Both the position numbers and the translations under genes were made by a program. From assembly GCA_016874295.1 (NCBI GenBank), contig VGUH01000021.1, positions 1 through 48,462 on the forward strand: 48,462 nucleotides of DNA, in the 5' to 3' direction. The notes below the pieces were generated by a model. It had not been told where the DNA came from. It ran no database searches and saw only the letters and a program-made list of their open reading frames with translations. The stretch is from Gammaproteobacteria bacterium (GTDB lineage Bacteria > Pseudomonadota > Gammaproteobacteria > Steroidobacterales > Steroidobacteraceae). Shown piece after piece: positions 9,359 to 18,705 of the stretch. How positions within the stretch are numbered: position 1 is the first letter of the stretch; each line of letters begins with the position of its first letter.

Positions 9359-10098
9359 GCACGCAGCGATTCGCGCGCGGCGAGCTCGTCCGCGAGCCGC
9401 AGTGGCGCCATCGACTCGACCATCCCGACACCGCGCGCGGCGAGCTCGAGCGCGAGCGCGGCATCCGTCACCTCGTAGGCGACCCAGGTCCAGGATCCCG
9501 CGGGCAGCACCCGGGTGGCCGGCATGCGCCGGTGATCGCAGAACACGTATTCCGGCTGCATCAGGTCGAGCACCGGGCGAAGCTGCAGCGGATCGCCGTC
9601 CAGCACCCAGCCCACGGGGAGCCCGCCGGTCGCGCGCGCGAAACGGCAGGCGTCGGCGTCGAAGGAGATGAGCACGCAGCGTTCGCGCACGGGCTCGAGC
9701 GCGGCCAGCACCTTTTCGATGCAATGCCTGCGCCCGTGATGCACGAGGCTCGCGCGCTTGACCTCGACGAAAGCACGCGCCTGGCTGAAGTCCGCCATCA
9801 GGCCGGCGACGGCGGCGAGCCGCGGCAGCGCGGTGCCTGTGTGCCGGCTGCCGAAGCGAGCCGGCTCGCCGGCGTGGACGCCATCGAGCGGGCCCGACAT
9901 CGTGAGCCGCACGTCGCCCGCGGCGCGGGTGGTGCGCCCGAGATCCGCGTCGTGGATCACGAACGGCACGCCGTCCGCGGACAGCTGCACGTCGAATTCC
10001 GCGAACGTGAGCCGCCGCCACGCCGCCGCGAGCGCGGGCAGGCTGTTCTCCGGAAAGTGCTCCGCGTCGCCCCGGTGCGCAACGATCGTGGGCAGCAT
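9355..10098 (-). CDS. Glycerophosphodiester phosphodiesterase
   Basis: GDPD-family enzyme of 247 residues that cleaves glycerophosphodiesters to glycerol-3-phosphate plus alcohol. Seen: HRG at residues 8-10, PENSLPAL near 16-23, the metal-binding E-x-D in FAEFDVQLSADG, and the HD of VIHDADLGRTT; later VEVKR and a Trp-Val strand near the end. No signal peptide, so a cytoplasmic UgpQ-like enzyme is likely. ATG 10098 is chosen; an in-frame TTG at 10116 would overlap the upstream gene. It sits between the ThDP enzyme and the FGGY kinase with 7-base and overlapping junctions, so the three form one transcript. Confidence 0.9.
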   Translation of the reverse strand: MLPTIVAHRGDAEHFPENSLPALAAAWRRLTFAEFDVQLSADGVPFVIHDADLGRTTRAAGDVRLTMSGPLDGVHAGEPARFGSRHTGTALPRLAAVAGLMADFSQARAFVEVKRASLVHHGRRHCIEKVLAALEPVRERCVLISFDADACRFARATGGLPVGWVLDGDPLQLRPVLDLMQPEYVFCDHRRMPATRVLPAGSWTWVAYEVTDAALALELAARGVGMVESMAPLRLADELAARESLRA

Positions 10099-10105
10099 GC
10101 GCGGG

Positions 10106-11839
10106 CTACCCGGCAATGCGACGCCACAGGGCGCGGCCGACGAGGCGCGCCTGGTCAGCGAGGCCGAAGCGCTTCAGGTTCGTCCGGATGACGCCTTCCG
10201 TGAAGCGCGTGCGCTTCGAATAGTCGATCCGCACGTCCACCAGCACCGGCGCGCCGCGCGCGGCGGCCGCGAGCGCGCCGGCGACGACCTCCTCGATCTC
10301 GGAATCATCGCGCATCGCGAGGAAGCCGGCCCGGTTCGCGCGTGCGAGCCCCTCGAAGTCGAGCTGCGGCAGCACGCTGCAGGTCTTGCGGTTGTAGGGC
10401 GTCTCCTGGGCCTGCGCGATCTGCGCGAGCTCGCCGTCGTTGAACACGAACCAGGCGACGCCGGCTTCCTGCGCGACCGCGGTCGCGATCTCGAGACCGG
10501 TCATGCGTGCTGCGCCGTCGCCGACGATGCCGACCACCGCACGCTCCGGCCGGGCGAGCTTGGCGCCGATCGCCGCGGGAATGCAGTAACCCATCGAATT
10601 GAAGTCGGAGGGCGAAAAGTAGCAGCGCGGCGCGTGGATCGGCATGAGCTCGGCGACCATGAACGTGTGGTTGCCGTCGTCCGCGACCACGATGCCGTCG
10701 TCCGGCAGCCGCGCGCGCAGCGCGCTGAAGAAGCGCTGCGGGTTCACCCGCCCCTTCGGGTCGTGCGCCAGCCACTCCTCGCGGTAGGCGGCCTTGTCCC
10801 TGGCGATCGCCGCCGCGACGGCGTCGGCCCGCGCGCGCATGGCGGTGCCGCCCAGGGCGTCGCGCAATGCGGCCAGCGTCACGCGAGCGTCACCCTCGAG
10901 CGCGACGGCGGCGGGGTAGTTCGCGCCGAACACCTGCGGGTTGATGTCCACGTGCACGAGATTGGCCGGCGGCTCCCAGCCGTAGCTGCCGGTCGGGATC
11001 TCGGCGAAGCGGGTGCCGGCCGCGAGCAGCGCGTCGCAGCCCTCAAAGGCGTTCTCGACCGCCGGCACCGCCGCCCGGCCGAGCGCGAAGCCGGCGTGCA
11101 GGCGGTGATTGCCGGGGAAAGTCGAGAGTCCCTGCAGCGTCGTCGAGACCGGGGCGCCGAGCAGCTCCGCGATCGCGATGAGCTCGGCCGTCGCGTCGAC
11201 CGCGCCCCAGCCGCAGAAGATCGCGGGCCGCTGCGCCGCGCGCAGCAGCCCCGCCGCACGCGCGATGTCACCCGCGGCGGCGCGGCTGCCCGCCGCGGGC
11301 GCGGGCAGGAATGCGGGCGGCTCGCCCGCGTCGCCCGGCATGAGCTGCAGGTCGACCGGAATCTCGACGAACACCGGGCCCGGCTCGCCCGAGGTCGCGA
11401 CGCGGTATGCCTCGTGGATCACGGGAATCACGTCGGCGTGGCGGGTGACGCGCCAGCGCCGCTTGGTGATCGGAGCGAGCAGGGCATGCTGGTCCATGTC
11501 GTGCAGCTGGTAGGCGCGACCGAGGTCGCGGCGCACGCCGCCCGCGATGACCAGCATCGGGATGCCGTCGAGGAAGGCCTCACCGATGCCGCTCGCCGCG
11601 TGCGTGACACCGGCGGCCGGCACGATCGCAAGCGTGCCGATGCCGGTACCGGTGCGGCTCACGGCGTCCGCCATGAAAGCACCGCTGCACTCGTGGGCGA
11701 CGAGCACCGGCGTGATGGATTGCGACGCGCCGAGCTGGTCGTAGAGTTCCGTGTTGTGCACGCCGGGGATGCCGAACGTGTGCCGGACTCCGAGCTGTTC
11801 GAGCGCCTCGCGCGCGAGGCGCGCCGCCGTCTGCCGCAT
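10106..11839 (-). CDS. Thiamine diphosphate-dependent enzyme (acetolactate synthase/decarboxylase superfamily)
   Basis: 577 residues with the three TPP_enzyme domains in order. The N domain carries catalytic E50 in LVAHE, the central domain covers roughly 185-330, and the C domain carries the Mg/ThDP motif GDG at 440-442 with ND at 467-468. The His pair typical of pyruvate decarboxylases is not evident, and the FAD-binding features of true acetolactate synthase cannot be judged. The product could be a 2-oxoacid decarboxylase, a carboligase or an AHAS-like protein. It is the first gene of an operon with GDPD and an FGGY kinase, which argues for catabolism of a small polyol- or phosphodiester-linked substrate. 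The stop is TAG at 10106. Confidence 0.85.
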   Translation of the reverse strand: MRQTAARLAREALEQLGVRHTFGIPGVHNTELYDQLGASQSITPVLVAHECSGAFMADAVSRTGTGIGTLAIVPAAGVTHAASGIGEAFLDGIPMLVIAGGVRRDLGRAYQLHDMDQHALLAPITKRRWRVTRHADVIPVIHEAYRVATSGEPGPVFVEIPVDLQLMPGDAGEPPAFLPAPAAGSRAAAGDIARAAGLLRAAQRPAIFCGWGAVDATAELIAIAELLGAPVSTTLQGLSTFPGNHRLHAGFALGRAAVPAVENAFEGCDALLAAGTRFAEIPTGSYGWEPPANLVHVDINPQVFGANYPAAVALEGDARVTLAALRDALGGTAMRARADAVAAAIARDKAAYREEWLAHDPKGRVNPQRFFSALRARLPDDGIVVADDGNHTFMVAELMPIHAPRCYFSPSDFNSMGYCIPAAIGAKLARPERAVVGIVGDGAARMTGLEIATAVAQEAGVAWFVFNDGELAQIAQAQETPYNRKTCSVLPQLDFEGLARANRAGFLAMRDDSEIEEVVAGALAAAARGAPVLVDVRIDYSKRTRFTEGVIRTNLKRFGLADQARLVGRALWRRIAG

Positions 11840-11890
11840 GCTGCCTCCCCGGGGGACGCAGCGTAGCCTATCTGGCGGCGTATCTCCCGC

Positions 11891-12471
11891 TCAGGCCTTG
11901 ACCATGCGCCAGTCGCCCTCGCCGTAGCGACAGGCGCTGCCCTGCTTTTTCACCTGGCGGCCGTCGGTCAGCCGCTCCAGGGTGAAGCGGCGGCAGACGC
12001 GCCCGTCGCGCTCGAAGCGCTGGTAGGGGACGAGCGAATACGCTATCTCGCGGCTGGAGCCGGCCCATTCGACGCGCCGGCCGTCCTCGAGCAACTCGAG
12101 CGAATGGCCGAAGCATGCGCGGTCGCGGTCGTCCATGCGGTCGCCGATCTCGTGGCCGATGATGGCCCCGATCGTGGCGCCGGCCAGGATCGCGATCAGC
12201 CGGTCGTCATTGTCGCTCACGGCCGCGCCGATGGCCCCGCCGACCACGGCACCGAGCGCCGCACCCACGCGATCTCGGTCACAGCGGCCGGACCGGATGT
12301 GCCGTAGTCGTCGCTCCAGTGGCGGCCCGTGTAGCCGACGTAGTAGGGATCGTGCTTTGCGCGCCAGCCGTGGGCCGGCGCGTGCGGCGGCGGTGCGGCG
12401 AACGCGGGCAGCGCGACCATCGTGGCCAGCGCGAGGAGCACGGCGAACCGGAGGCGACTCTTGGTCTGCAT
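11891..12471 (-). pseudogene. Glycine-zipper (17 kDa surface antigen-like) envelope protein, frameshifted
   Basis: From ATG 12471 the frame gives a signal peptide (MQTKSRLRFAVLLALATMVA...AFA) and a short periplasmic stretch with PYYVGYTGRHWSDDYG. The frame must then change near 12290-12305 to reach SGRCDRDRVGAALGAVVGGA, a glycine-zipper membrane motif, and a Cys-containing C-terminal domain ending ...GEGDWRMVKA. The total is 581 bases, two short of a multiple of three. The family is known from Rickettsia 17 kDa antigen-like and RT0821/Lpp0805 surface proteins. The C-rich/G-rich context of the shift makes an indel error possible. No partner gene is evident. Confidence 0.72.
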
Positions 12472-12495
12472 GGCTATTCTCCCGTGACACGGCCC

Positions 12496-13653
12496 TTAGA
12501 ATGCGTTGATCCCGGTGAGCTCCCGGCCGATCGTGAGCTGGTGGATCGTCTCGGTGCCCTCGTAAGTGATCACGCTCTCGAGGTTGAGTGCGTGCCGGAT
12601 CGGGACGTACTCGGCGCTGATGCCCGACCCGCCCAGCATGTCGCGCGCGTCGCGGGCCACGTCGAGCGCCATGCGGCAGTTGTTCCACTTGGCGAGCGAC
12701 ACCTGCGAAGGCTTCATGCGGCCCGCCTCCTTGAGTCGCGCGAGCTGCAGCGACATGAGCTGCGCGCCGGTGATTCCGCGCGCCATGGCTGCGAGCCGGA
12801 TCTGGATCGCCTGGTTCGCGGCCAGCGGCCGGCCGAACAGGATGCGGTCCTTCGTGTAGTCGAGCACCTGCGCGAGGCAGGCCTGCGCCGCGCCGATCAC
12901 GCCCCAGGCGATGCCGAAGCGCGCCTGGGTCAGGCAGGAGAGCGCTGCCTTGAGCCCGGCGGTGCTGCCGGGCAGGAGGTTTTCCTCCGGCACGACAACG
13001 TCCTCGAGGAACAGCGCGCCGGTCGCGGAGGCGCGCAGCGAGAACTTGCGCTCGATCTCGGGCGCCGCGAGGCCGCGCATGCCCTTCTCGACGAGAAATC
13101 CGCGTATGCCTTCCTCGGTCTTCGCCCACACCAACGCGACGTCGGCGATCGGCGCGTTCGTGATCCACATCTTGGCGCCGTTCAGCACCCAGTCCTTGCC
13201 GCGGCGCTTCGCGTGCGTCTTCATGTTCGCCGGGTCCGAGCCGCCGTGCGGCTCGGTGAGGCCGAAGCAGCCGATCAGCTCGCCGGTCGCCATGCGCGGC
13301 AGGTACTTCCGGCGCTGCGCCTCGCTGCCGAAGGCATGAATCGGGTACATCACGAGGCTCGACTGCACCGAGACGAAGCTGCGGACCCCGGAGTCGCCGC
13401 GCTCCAGCTCCTGGCAGATGAGGCCATAGGACACGGCATTCATGCCCGCGCAGCCGTAGCCCTTGATCGCGCTGCCGAGCAGCCCCAGCGCCGCGATCTC
13501 CGGCACGAGTTCGCGCGGGAAAGTGTGCTCCTCGAAGTGCTTCTGGATGACGGGCAGCACGCGCTCGTCCACGAATCGCGCGACGGCGCCCTGCACCGAG
13601 CGCTCCTCGTCGCTGAACGAGGCGCCTATGTCGTAGAGGTCGAGCGGGCTCAA
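12496..13653 (-). CDS. Acyl-CoA dehydrogenase, glutaryl-CoA dehydrogenase-like
   Basis: 385-residue flavoenzyme. It shows the mid-domain FAD-binding stretch CFGLTEPHGGSDP, KMWITNAPIADVALVWA, and the C-terminal block with FGRPLAANQ and YEGTETIHQLTIG, where E365 is the expected catalytic base as in glutaryl-CoA dehydrogenase (GCDH). GCDH oxidises and decarboxylates glutaryl-CoA to crotonyl-CoA in lysine/tryptophan breakdown; a non-decarboxylating relative is possible. The TTG start at 13653 overlaps the stop of the lipoprotein gene upstream. No transcription regulator or CoA-transferase, often linked to gcdH, is seen next to it. Confidence 0.88.
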   Translation of the reverse strand: MSPLDLYDIGASFSDEERSVQGAVARFVDERVLPVIQKHFEEHTFPRELVPEIAALGLLGSAIKGYGCAGMNAVSYGLICQELERGDSGVRSFVSVQSSLVMYPIHAFGSEAQRRKYLPRMATGELIGCFGLTEPHGGSDPANMKTHAKRRGKDWVLNGAKMWITNAPIADVALVWAKTEEGIRGFLVEKGMRGLAAPEIERKFSLRASATGALFLEDVVVPEENLLPGSTAGLKAALSCLTQARFGIAWGVIGAAQACLAQVLDYTKDRILFGRPLAANQAIQIRLAAMARGITGAQLMSLQLARLKEAGRMKPSQVSLAKWNNCRMALDVARDARDMLGGSGISAEYVPIRHALNLESVITYEGTETIHQLTIGRELTGINAF

Positions 13654-14234
13654 GCGGCCGGCATCCCGAGGCGGCCGAAGAGGTCCTGGGCCATGCCCTC
13701 GGAGTCCCTGGCCTTGCCGACGGCAGCCTCGAGGTCGCCGCGCTCCCGGGCCGCGCCGGCTTCGTTCCAGGCGGCGCGCGCACTTGCGAGTGCCGCGTTC
13801 GCCTCGTCGAGGAGCTGCCGATCCATCCCCTCGGGGAGCGCGCGCAGCTTACGGAGCTCTTCGAGCCGACCGCCGATGCCTGCGAGCAGGTCCGGCAGCG
13901 TCCCGGAGAGCCGCGCCCAGTCGGCATTCAGCTCCGCGATGCGCTTTTCCTTCGCTGCGGCAGCTTCGTTCGCGAGCGCCTCGGCATCGGCGGGGACATC
14001 GCGCACCGCGGCGATCGCGTCCGCGTAGCGCTCCTCCTTGAAGGCGGCCCGCGCCGTCTCGAGGTCCTTCTTGACCTCGGCATAGCGCTCGGGGACGTAT
14101 TTCGCCGCTTCTTCGTAGACGGCGTTCAGCGCATTCTCGGCGGCGGTGATGGCCTCCCCGGCCGGATCCTTCTGCGAGCAGGCGCCGAGCGCGATCGCGG
14201 CCGCGAGCGCGGCGAGCAGGGTGCGGCAGTTCAC
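13650..14234 (-). CDS. Predicted lipoprotein, paralogue of the next gene
   Basis: 194 residues from GTG 14234. Signal peptide with lipobox LGAC, so the mature protein is acylated at C19. The rest is Ala/Glu/Lys-rich and almost wholly helical, with likely coiled coils. It shares with the protein at 14243-14833 the opening pattern: acidic helix, then KYVPERYAEVKKDLE (KYLPERYAEVEATLA in the other), then a Y-x-D-A/V helix. I do not recognise a named family. Ending D rather than S/Q after the Cys is not seen (CSQ), which favours the outer membrane under the +2 rule as known from E. coli. It lies 8 bases downstream of its paralogue. Confidence 0.8.
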   Translation of the reverse strand: MNCRTLLAALAAAIALGACSQKDPAGEAITAAENALNAVYEEAAKYVPERYAEVKKDLETARAAFKEERYADAIAAVRDVPADAEALANEAAAAKEKRIAELNADWARLSGTLPDLLAGIGGRLEELRKLRALPEGMDRQLLDEANAALASARAAWNEAGAARERGDLEAAVGKARDSEGMAQDLFGRLGMPAA

Positions 14235-14242
14235 GGCGGGCC

Positions 14243-14833
14243 TCAGGACGCTTTGACGGCCAGCGAGTCCATGATCGCGGCGATCTTCGCCTTGGCATCG
14301 CGAGCGGTGAGCACGGTCGCCTCGAAGGTCTGGCTCGTCATCTCGGCGGCGGCCTTGCTCCAGGCGTCGCGCGCGGCGTCGTAGTCCGCGATGGTCTGTT
14401 TCCAGGCGTCCGCCGTCATGCCCTGCGGCGGCCGGCCGCGCTGCGCGCTGATCTTCTTGTCCATGGCCGCGATCATCGCCGGCATGGACTTCACCATGTC
14501 GTTCCACTCGGCCTCCATCGCGAGCAGGTTCTGGGCGCGCTTGATGCGCGCGTCGGCGACGGCGCGCTTGATGTCGTCCTGCGCCGCCGTGGCGCCGGCG
14601 ACGACGTCGCCGTAGTCCTGCTTCGCGACCGCGTCGCGCAGGCCGGCGAGGGTCGCCTCGACTTCGGCGTAGCGCTCGGGCAGGTATTTCTGGATCTCGG
14701 CGCCCGTTTCCTTGAACTTCGCCTCGGCCGCGGCCAGCGCCGCCTCGGCGGGCTCCTTCTGGCTGGCGCAGGCCGCGAGGCCGAGCAGGGCGGCGAGTGC
14801 CGTGGCGCGGATAGTCCTGGATTGCATGAACAT
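14243..14833 (-). CDS. Predicted lipoprotein, tandem paralogue
   Basis: 196 residues. GGGGAG seven bases before ATG 14833 supports this start over the ATG at 14827. The signal peptide ends in lipobox LAAC with C22 as the acylated residue. The mature part is helical: EIQKYLPERYAEVE near 47-60, a Tyr-Asp-Asp helix, and a C-terminal amphipathic region with W at 101, 150 and 161 approximately. It is the first gene of an apparent three-gene unit (two lipoproteins, then an acyl-CoA dehydrogenase), divergent from the malic enzyme gene; the 62-bp gap between them must hold both promoters. Function unknown. Confidence 0.8.
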   Translation of the reverse strand: MFMQSRTIRATALAALLGLAACASQKEPAEAALAAAEAKFKETGAEIQKYLPERYAEVEATLAGLRDAVAKQDYGDVVAGATAAQDDIKRAVADARIKRAQNLLAMEAEWNDMVKSMPAMIAAMDKKISAQRGRPPQGMTADAWKQTIADYDAARDAWSKAAAEMTSQTFEATVLTARDAKAKIAAIMDSLAVKAS

Positions 14834-14895
14834 CGCGTGACTCCCCGGTGTTTGCCGACCACTTAGCGTACCACCGATCGGGTACGATTCCGCGC

Positions 14896-16165
14896 GTGAA
14901 GATACCCGAGATCCTGATGGTCGAGACCGTGCACCAGCCGGGCAGCCTCGCGAGCGTCCTCTCGGTGATCGCCGATGCGGGGCTCACGATCGATCACCTG
15001 CAGGCGCTGCGCCGTGAGCAGGACCGCACGCTCTGGGAAATCACGCTGGAGATGGACGAGGAGGCGGATCGCAGCCTCTACGCCCGCATCGACGCGCTGC
15101 CCGTCGCGCGCTTCGTCGGCAAGTCGGACCGCGTGTTCGACCGGCACCGCGGCGGCAAGATCCGTACCGAGTCGGCCATCCCGATCACGACGCAGCAGGT
15201 GTTGCGCGACATCTACACGCCGGGGGTCGCCCGGGTGTGCCTCGCGATCCAGAAGGATCCCGCGCTCGCCTGGGAATACACGAGCCTCGGCAACTCGGTC
15301 GCGATCGTGACCAACGGCACGGCGGTGCTCGGGCTCGGCGACATCGGGCCGCTCGCCGGGCTGCCGGTCATGGAGGGCAAGGCGGCGCTGTTCGCGGCGC
15401 TGGCCGGCATCCACGCCGTGCCGATCCTGCTCGAGGAGAAGGACCCCGCGCGCTGCATCGAGTACATCACGAAGATCGCCGTGGGCTTTGGCGCGATCCA
15501 GCTCGAGGATTTCGCGGCGCCTGCCTGCTTCGAGATCGAGGAGGGCCTCTGCGCCCGGCTCGACCGGCCCGTGCTGCACGACGACCAGCACGGGACCGCG
15601 GTCGTCACGCTCGCGGCCGTGCTGAACGCGACGCGCCGGGCGGGAATCACGCTCGCCGACTCCGTCGTCGGCTAGGTCGGGCTCGGCGCAGCCGGCAGCG
15701 GCATCGTGCGGCTGCTGCAGCGCGCCGGCGCGCGGCACCTGCTCGGCGCCGATCTCGACGCAGGCGCCCTGCGGCGCTTCACCGCGATGGGCGGCGAGGC
15801 CGCGTCGCTCGCGGACATCATGGGCAAAGCCGACATCGTCATCGCGACTACCGGCAGGCGCGGGCTGATCGCGCCGGAATCGGTGCGCAAGGGCCAGATC
15901 ATTTTCGCGCTCTCGAACCCGGATCCGGAGATCGAGCCCGTGGCCGCGCTCGCTTGTGGCGCCGCGTTCGCGGCGGACGGCAAGGGGATCAACAACCTGC
16001 TGGGCTTTCCCGGTCTCTTCAAGGGCGTGCTCGCCGCGCGCGCACCGCGCTTCACCGACGCCATGCTGCTGGCTGCCGCGGGGGCGATCGCGGAACTCGC
16101 GCGCGGCGAGGACCTGGTGCCGGACCCGCTCGATCGCGGCGTGCACCAGGCGGTGGCGGAGGCCG

Positions 16166-16194
<29 letters not shown>
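14896..16194 (+). pseudogene. NAD(P)-dependent malic enzyme with N-terminal ACT domain, in-frame amber codon
   Basis: One frame of 433 codons interrupted only by TAG at 15673-15675 (codon 260). Residues 1-75 form an ACT-type ligand domain (ILMVETVHQPGSLASVLSVI). The malic domain follows with DIYTPGVARVCLAI, VMEGKAALF and DDQHGTAVV. After the amber comes the dinucleotide-binding loop VGLGAAGSGI, then SNPDPEIEP and GINNLLGFPGLFKG. The enzyme would convert malate to pyruvate and CO2, with the ACT domain as an allosteric site. The stop lies exactly at the start of the Rossmann motif, so a 259-residue product would be inactive. The TAG lies in a CTAGG that would be CCAGG with Gln restored. Start is GTG; TACGAT at 14883-14888 is a possible -10. 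Confidence 0.82.
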
Positions 16195-17035
<841 letters not shown>

Positions 17036-17064
17036 TGGCTGTTCATTACCTCCGTGCGGCAATA

Positions 17065-17091
17065 TTAGCACTCACTGTCAGCGAGTGCTAA
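17065..17091. promoter_or_regulatory. CIRCE operator (HrcA binding site) upstream of rpoH
   Basis: TTAGCACTC, nine bases (ACTGTCAGC), then GAGTGCTAA: an exact match to the CIRCE consensus in both 9-bp arms and in spacer length. HrcA binds this as a dimer to repress class I heat-shock genes such as groESL and dnaK. It lies 30 bp before the rpoH ATG and 21 bp after the end of ftsX. On the minus strand a TTGACA (17103 to 17098) sits just upstream, so the operator overlaps the likely promoter core and transcript start. hrcA itself is not in the window. Confidence 0.95.
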
Positions 17092-17111
17092 TAAGCATGT
17101 CAATCAGAGGC

Positions 17112-18047
17112 TTATGCGCGAGGTTCGATGCGGCGGAGGTGATAGGTCGCGGCCAGCCAGGCGCCGGCGAGGCCGAGCAGCGCGCCGCCGCCCACGACCA
17201 GAGGCCATTCCTGCAGGCTGAGGCTGCGGAGGGCAAACCCGGCCCCATACGCCGCGGCCAGCCGCTCGACGAAGGGTCCGAGCGCGGCGAGACCCGCGGC
17301 GATCAGCGCGACTGCGAGCAGGCCGCCGCCCAGCCCCTGCCAGAAACCGGAATACAGGAACGGCCGCCGCACGAAGGCGTTGCTGCCGCCGACGAGTTTC
17401 GTCACCTCGATCTCCGCGCGGCGGCCGTTGATCTCGAGGCGGATCGTGTTGCCGACCACGGCGAGCACCCCGGCCGCGAGCACCGCGGCGACCAGCAGCA
17501 CGAGCTGCTGCAGCGTGTCCTCGATCGCGTGGATTCGCCGCACCCAGGCCGTGTCGGCCTCAACCAGCTCCACGCGCTCGACCTTGCGCAATTGCGCGGC
17601 CAGCTCATCGATGGCGGCCGCCGTATCGTGCGGCGGCGAGGGGCGCACCTTGACCAGCCAGGGCAGCGGATTTTCCGGCAGCGCCTCGAGCGCAGCGTCG
17701 ATGCCGGAGAGCTTGCGGAACTCCGCGAGCCCCTCGTCCGGACTCACGAGCACGGCGTCGGCGACGCCCTTCTTTGCCTCGATCGCGAGAGCCGCCTGCT
17801 TCGCCTGCGCGGCAGTCGTCGGCAGCTCGAGGTAGACGGACAGCTGCACCGTGTCGTCGAGACCCTCGGTCACGACCCGCAGGTTGGCGACCGTGAGCCA
17901 GAGCGCGGCCGGCAGCGCGAGCGCGATGCCGATCACCACCACCGTCAGGAAGGTGGCGAAGGGCTGGCGGGCAAGTCGGCCCAACGAGCCGAACAGCGCC
18001 TGCCCGTGCCGCTCGAGGTGGGTAGCGACGGCGTCAGGCAGCGGCAT
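17112..18047 (-). CDS. ftsX: Cell division protein FtsX
   Basis: 311-residue permease-like partner of FtsE in the divisome, which in E. coli activates septal murein hydrolases through EnvC. Seen: a cytoplasmic N-terminus, TM1 at about 35-55 (PFATFLTVVVIGIALALP), a large periplasmic loop (60-160), then three more membrane segments in the C half with GGSNAFVRRPFLYSGFWQG between TM2 and TM3. ATG 18047 overlaps the ftsE stop by 14 bases; an in-frame ATG at 18071 would overlap more. It ends 20 bases before the CIRCE element. Confidence 0.95.
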   Translation of the reverse strand: MPLPDAVATHLERHGQALFGSLGRLARQPFATFLTVVVIGIALALPAALWLTVANLRVVTEGLDDTVQLSVYLELPTTAAQAKQAALAIEAKKGVADAVLVSPDEGLAEFRKLSGIDAALEALPENPLPWLVKVRPSPPHDTAAAIDELAAQLRKVERVELVEADTAWVRRIHAIEDTLQQLVLLVAAVLAAGVLAVVGNTIRLEINGRRAEIEVTKLVGGSNAFVRRPFLYSGFWQGLGGGLLAVALIAAGLAALGPFVERLAAAYGAGFALRSLSLQEWPLVVGGGALLGLAGAWLAATYHLRRIEPRA

Positions 18048-18705
18048 GCGGCACCGTGGCGAGGCGGCCATGCTCGATGTGCAGCCGGCGCACGCGGAAG
18101 CGCTCGAGCAGGTGCACGTCGTGGGTCGCGACCAGCACCGTCACGCCGACCGCGTTGAAGCGCTGGAACAGGTTCATGACCTCGAGCGCGAGGTCGGGGT
18201 CGAGATTGCCGGTCGGCTCGTCGGCGATCAGCACCGGGGGCTTGGTGATGACGGCGCGCGCGATGCCGACGCGCTGCTGCTCACCCGCCGACAGCTCGAG
18301 CGGGAAAGAGCGCTCGCGGCCGAGCAGCCCGACCTGGTCGAGCGCCGCGCGCACGCGCTTGTCCATCTCGCGGCGCGGCACGCCGCCGACCGCGAGCGGC
18401 AGCGCGACGTTGTCGTACACCGGCCGGTCGTCGAGCAGGCGGTGATCCTGGAACACGACGCCGACCTGGCGTCGGAAGGCCGGGATCGCGCCGCCGCGCA
18501 CGGCGGAGGTGTTCCGCCCGTTGACGAACACCTGGCCGCGCGTCGGCCGTTCGAGCAGGGCGATCAGGCGCAGCACCGTGCTCTTGCCCGCGCCGGAGTG
18601 CCCGGTCAGGAACGCCATTTCCCCGGTCTCGAGCTCGAACGACAGCTCCGCGAGAGCCTCGCGGCCGTTCGGGTAGCGCTTGAAGACACGGTCGAATCGG
18701 ATCAC
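18034..18705 (-). CDS. ftsE: Cell division ATP-binding protein FtsE
   Basis: 223-residue ABC ATPase. MIRFDRVFKRYPNG at the start is typical of FtsE. Walker A GHSGAGKST lies near 35-43, Q-loop VVFQDHRLL near 90, signature LSAGEQQR near 140, Walker B VLIADE near 161 and the TGNLDP D-loop after it. With FtsX it couples ATP hydrolysis to peptidoglycan hydrolase activation at the septum. The ATG overlaps the ftsY stop by four bases, and the stop overlaps ftsX, so the three genes are one coupled operon. Confidence 0.97.
   Translation of the reverse strand: MIRFDRVFKRYPNGREALAELSFELETGEMAFLTGHSGAGKSTVLRLIALLERPTRGQVFVNGRNTSAVRGGAIPAFRRQVGVVFQDHRLLDDRPVYDNVALPLAVGGVPRREMDKRVRAALDQVGLLGRERSFPLELSAGEQQRVGIARAVITKPPVLIADEPTGNLDPDLALEVMNLFQRFNAVGVTVLVATHDVHLLERFRVRRLHIEHGRLATVPHAAA

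Noticed and set aside
17036-17071. rpoH starting at the in-frame GTG 17071
   Set aside because: That start lies inside the CIRCE element and adds residues (MLILPHGGNEQP) not typical of RpoH; ATG 17035 with GGAGGT upstream is better.
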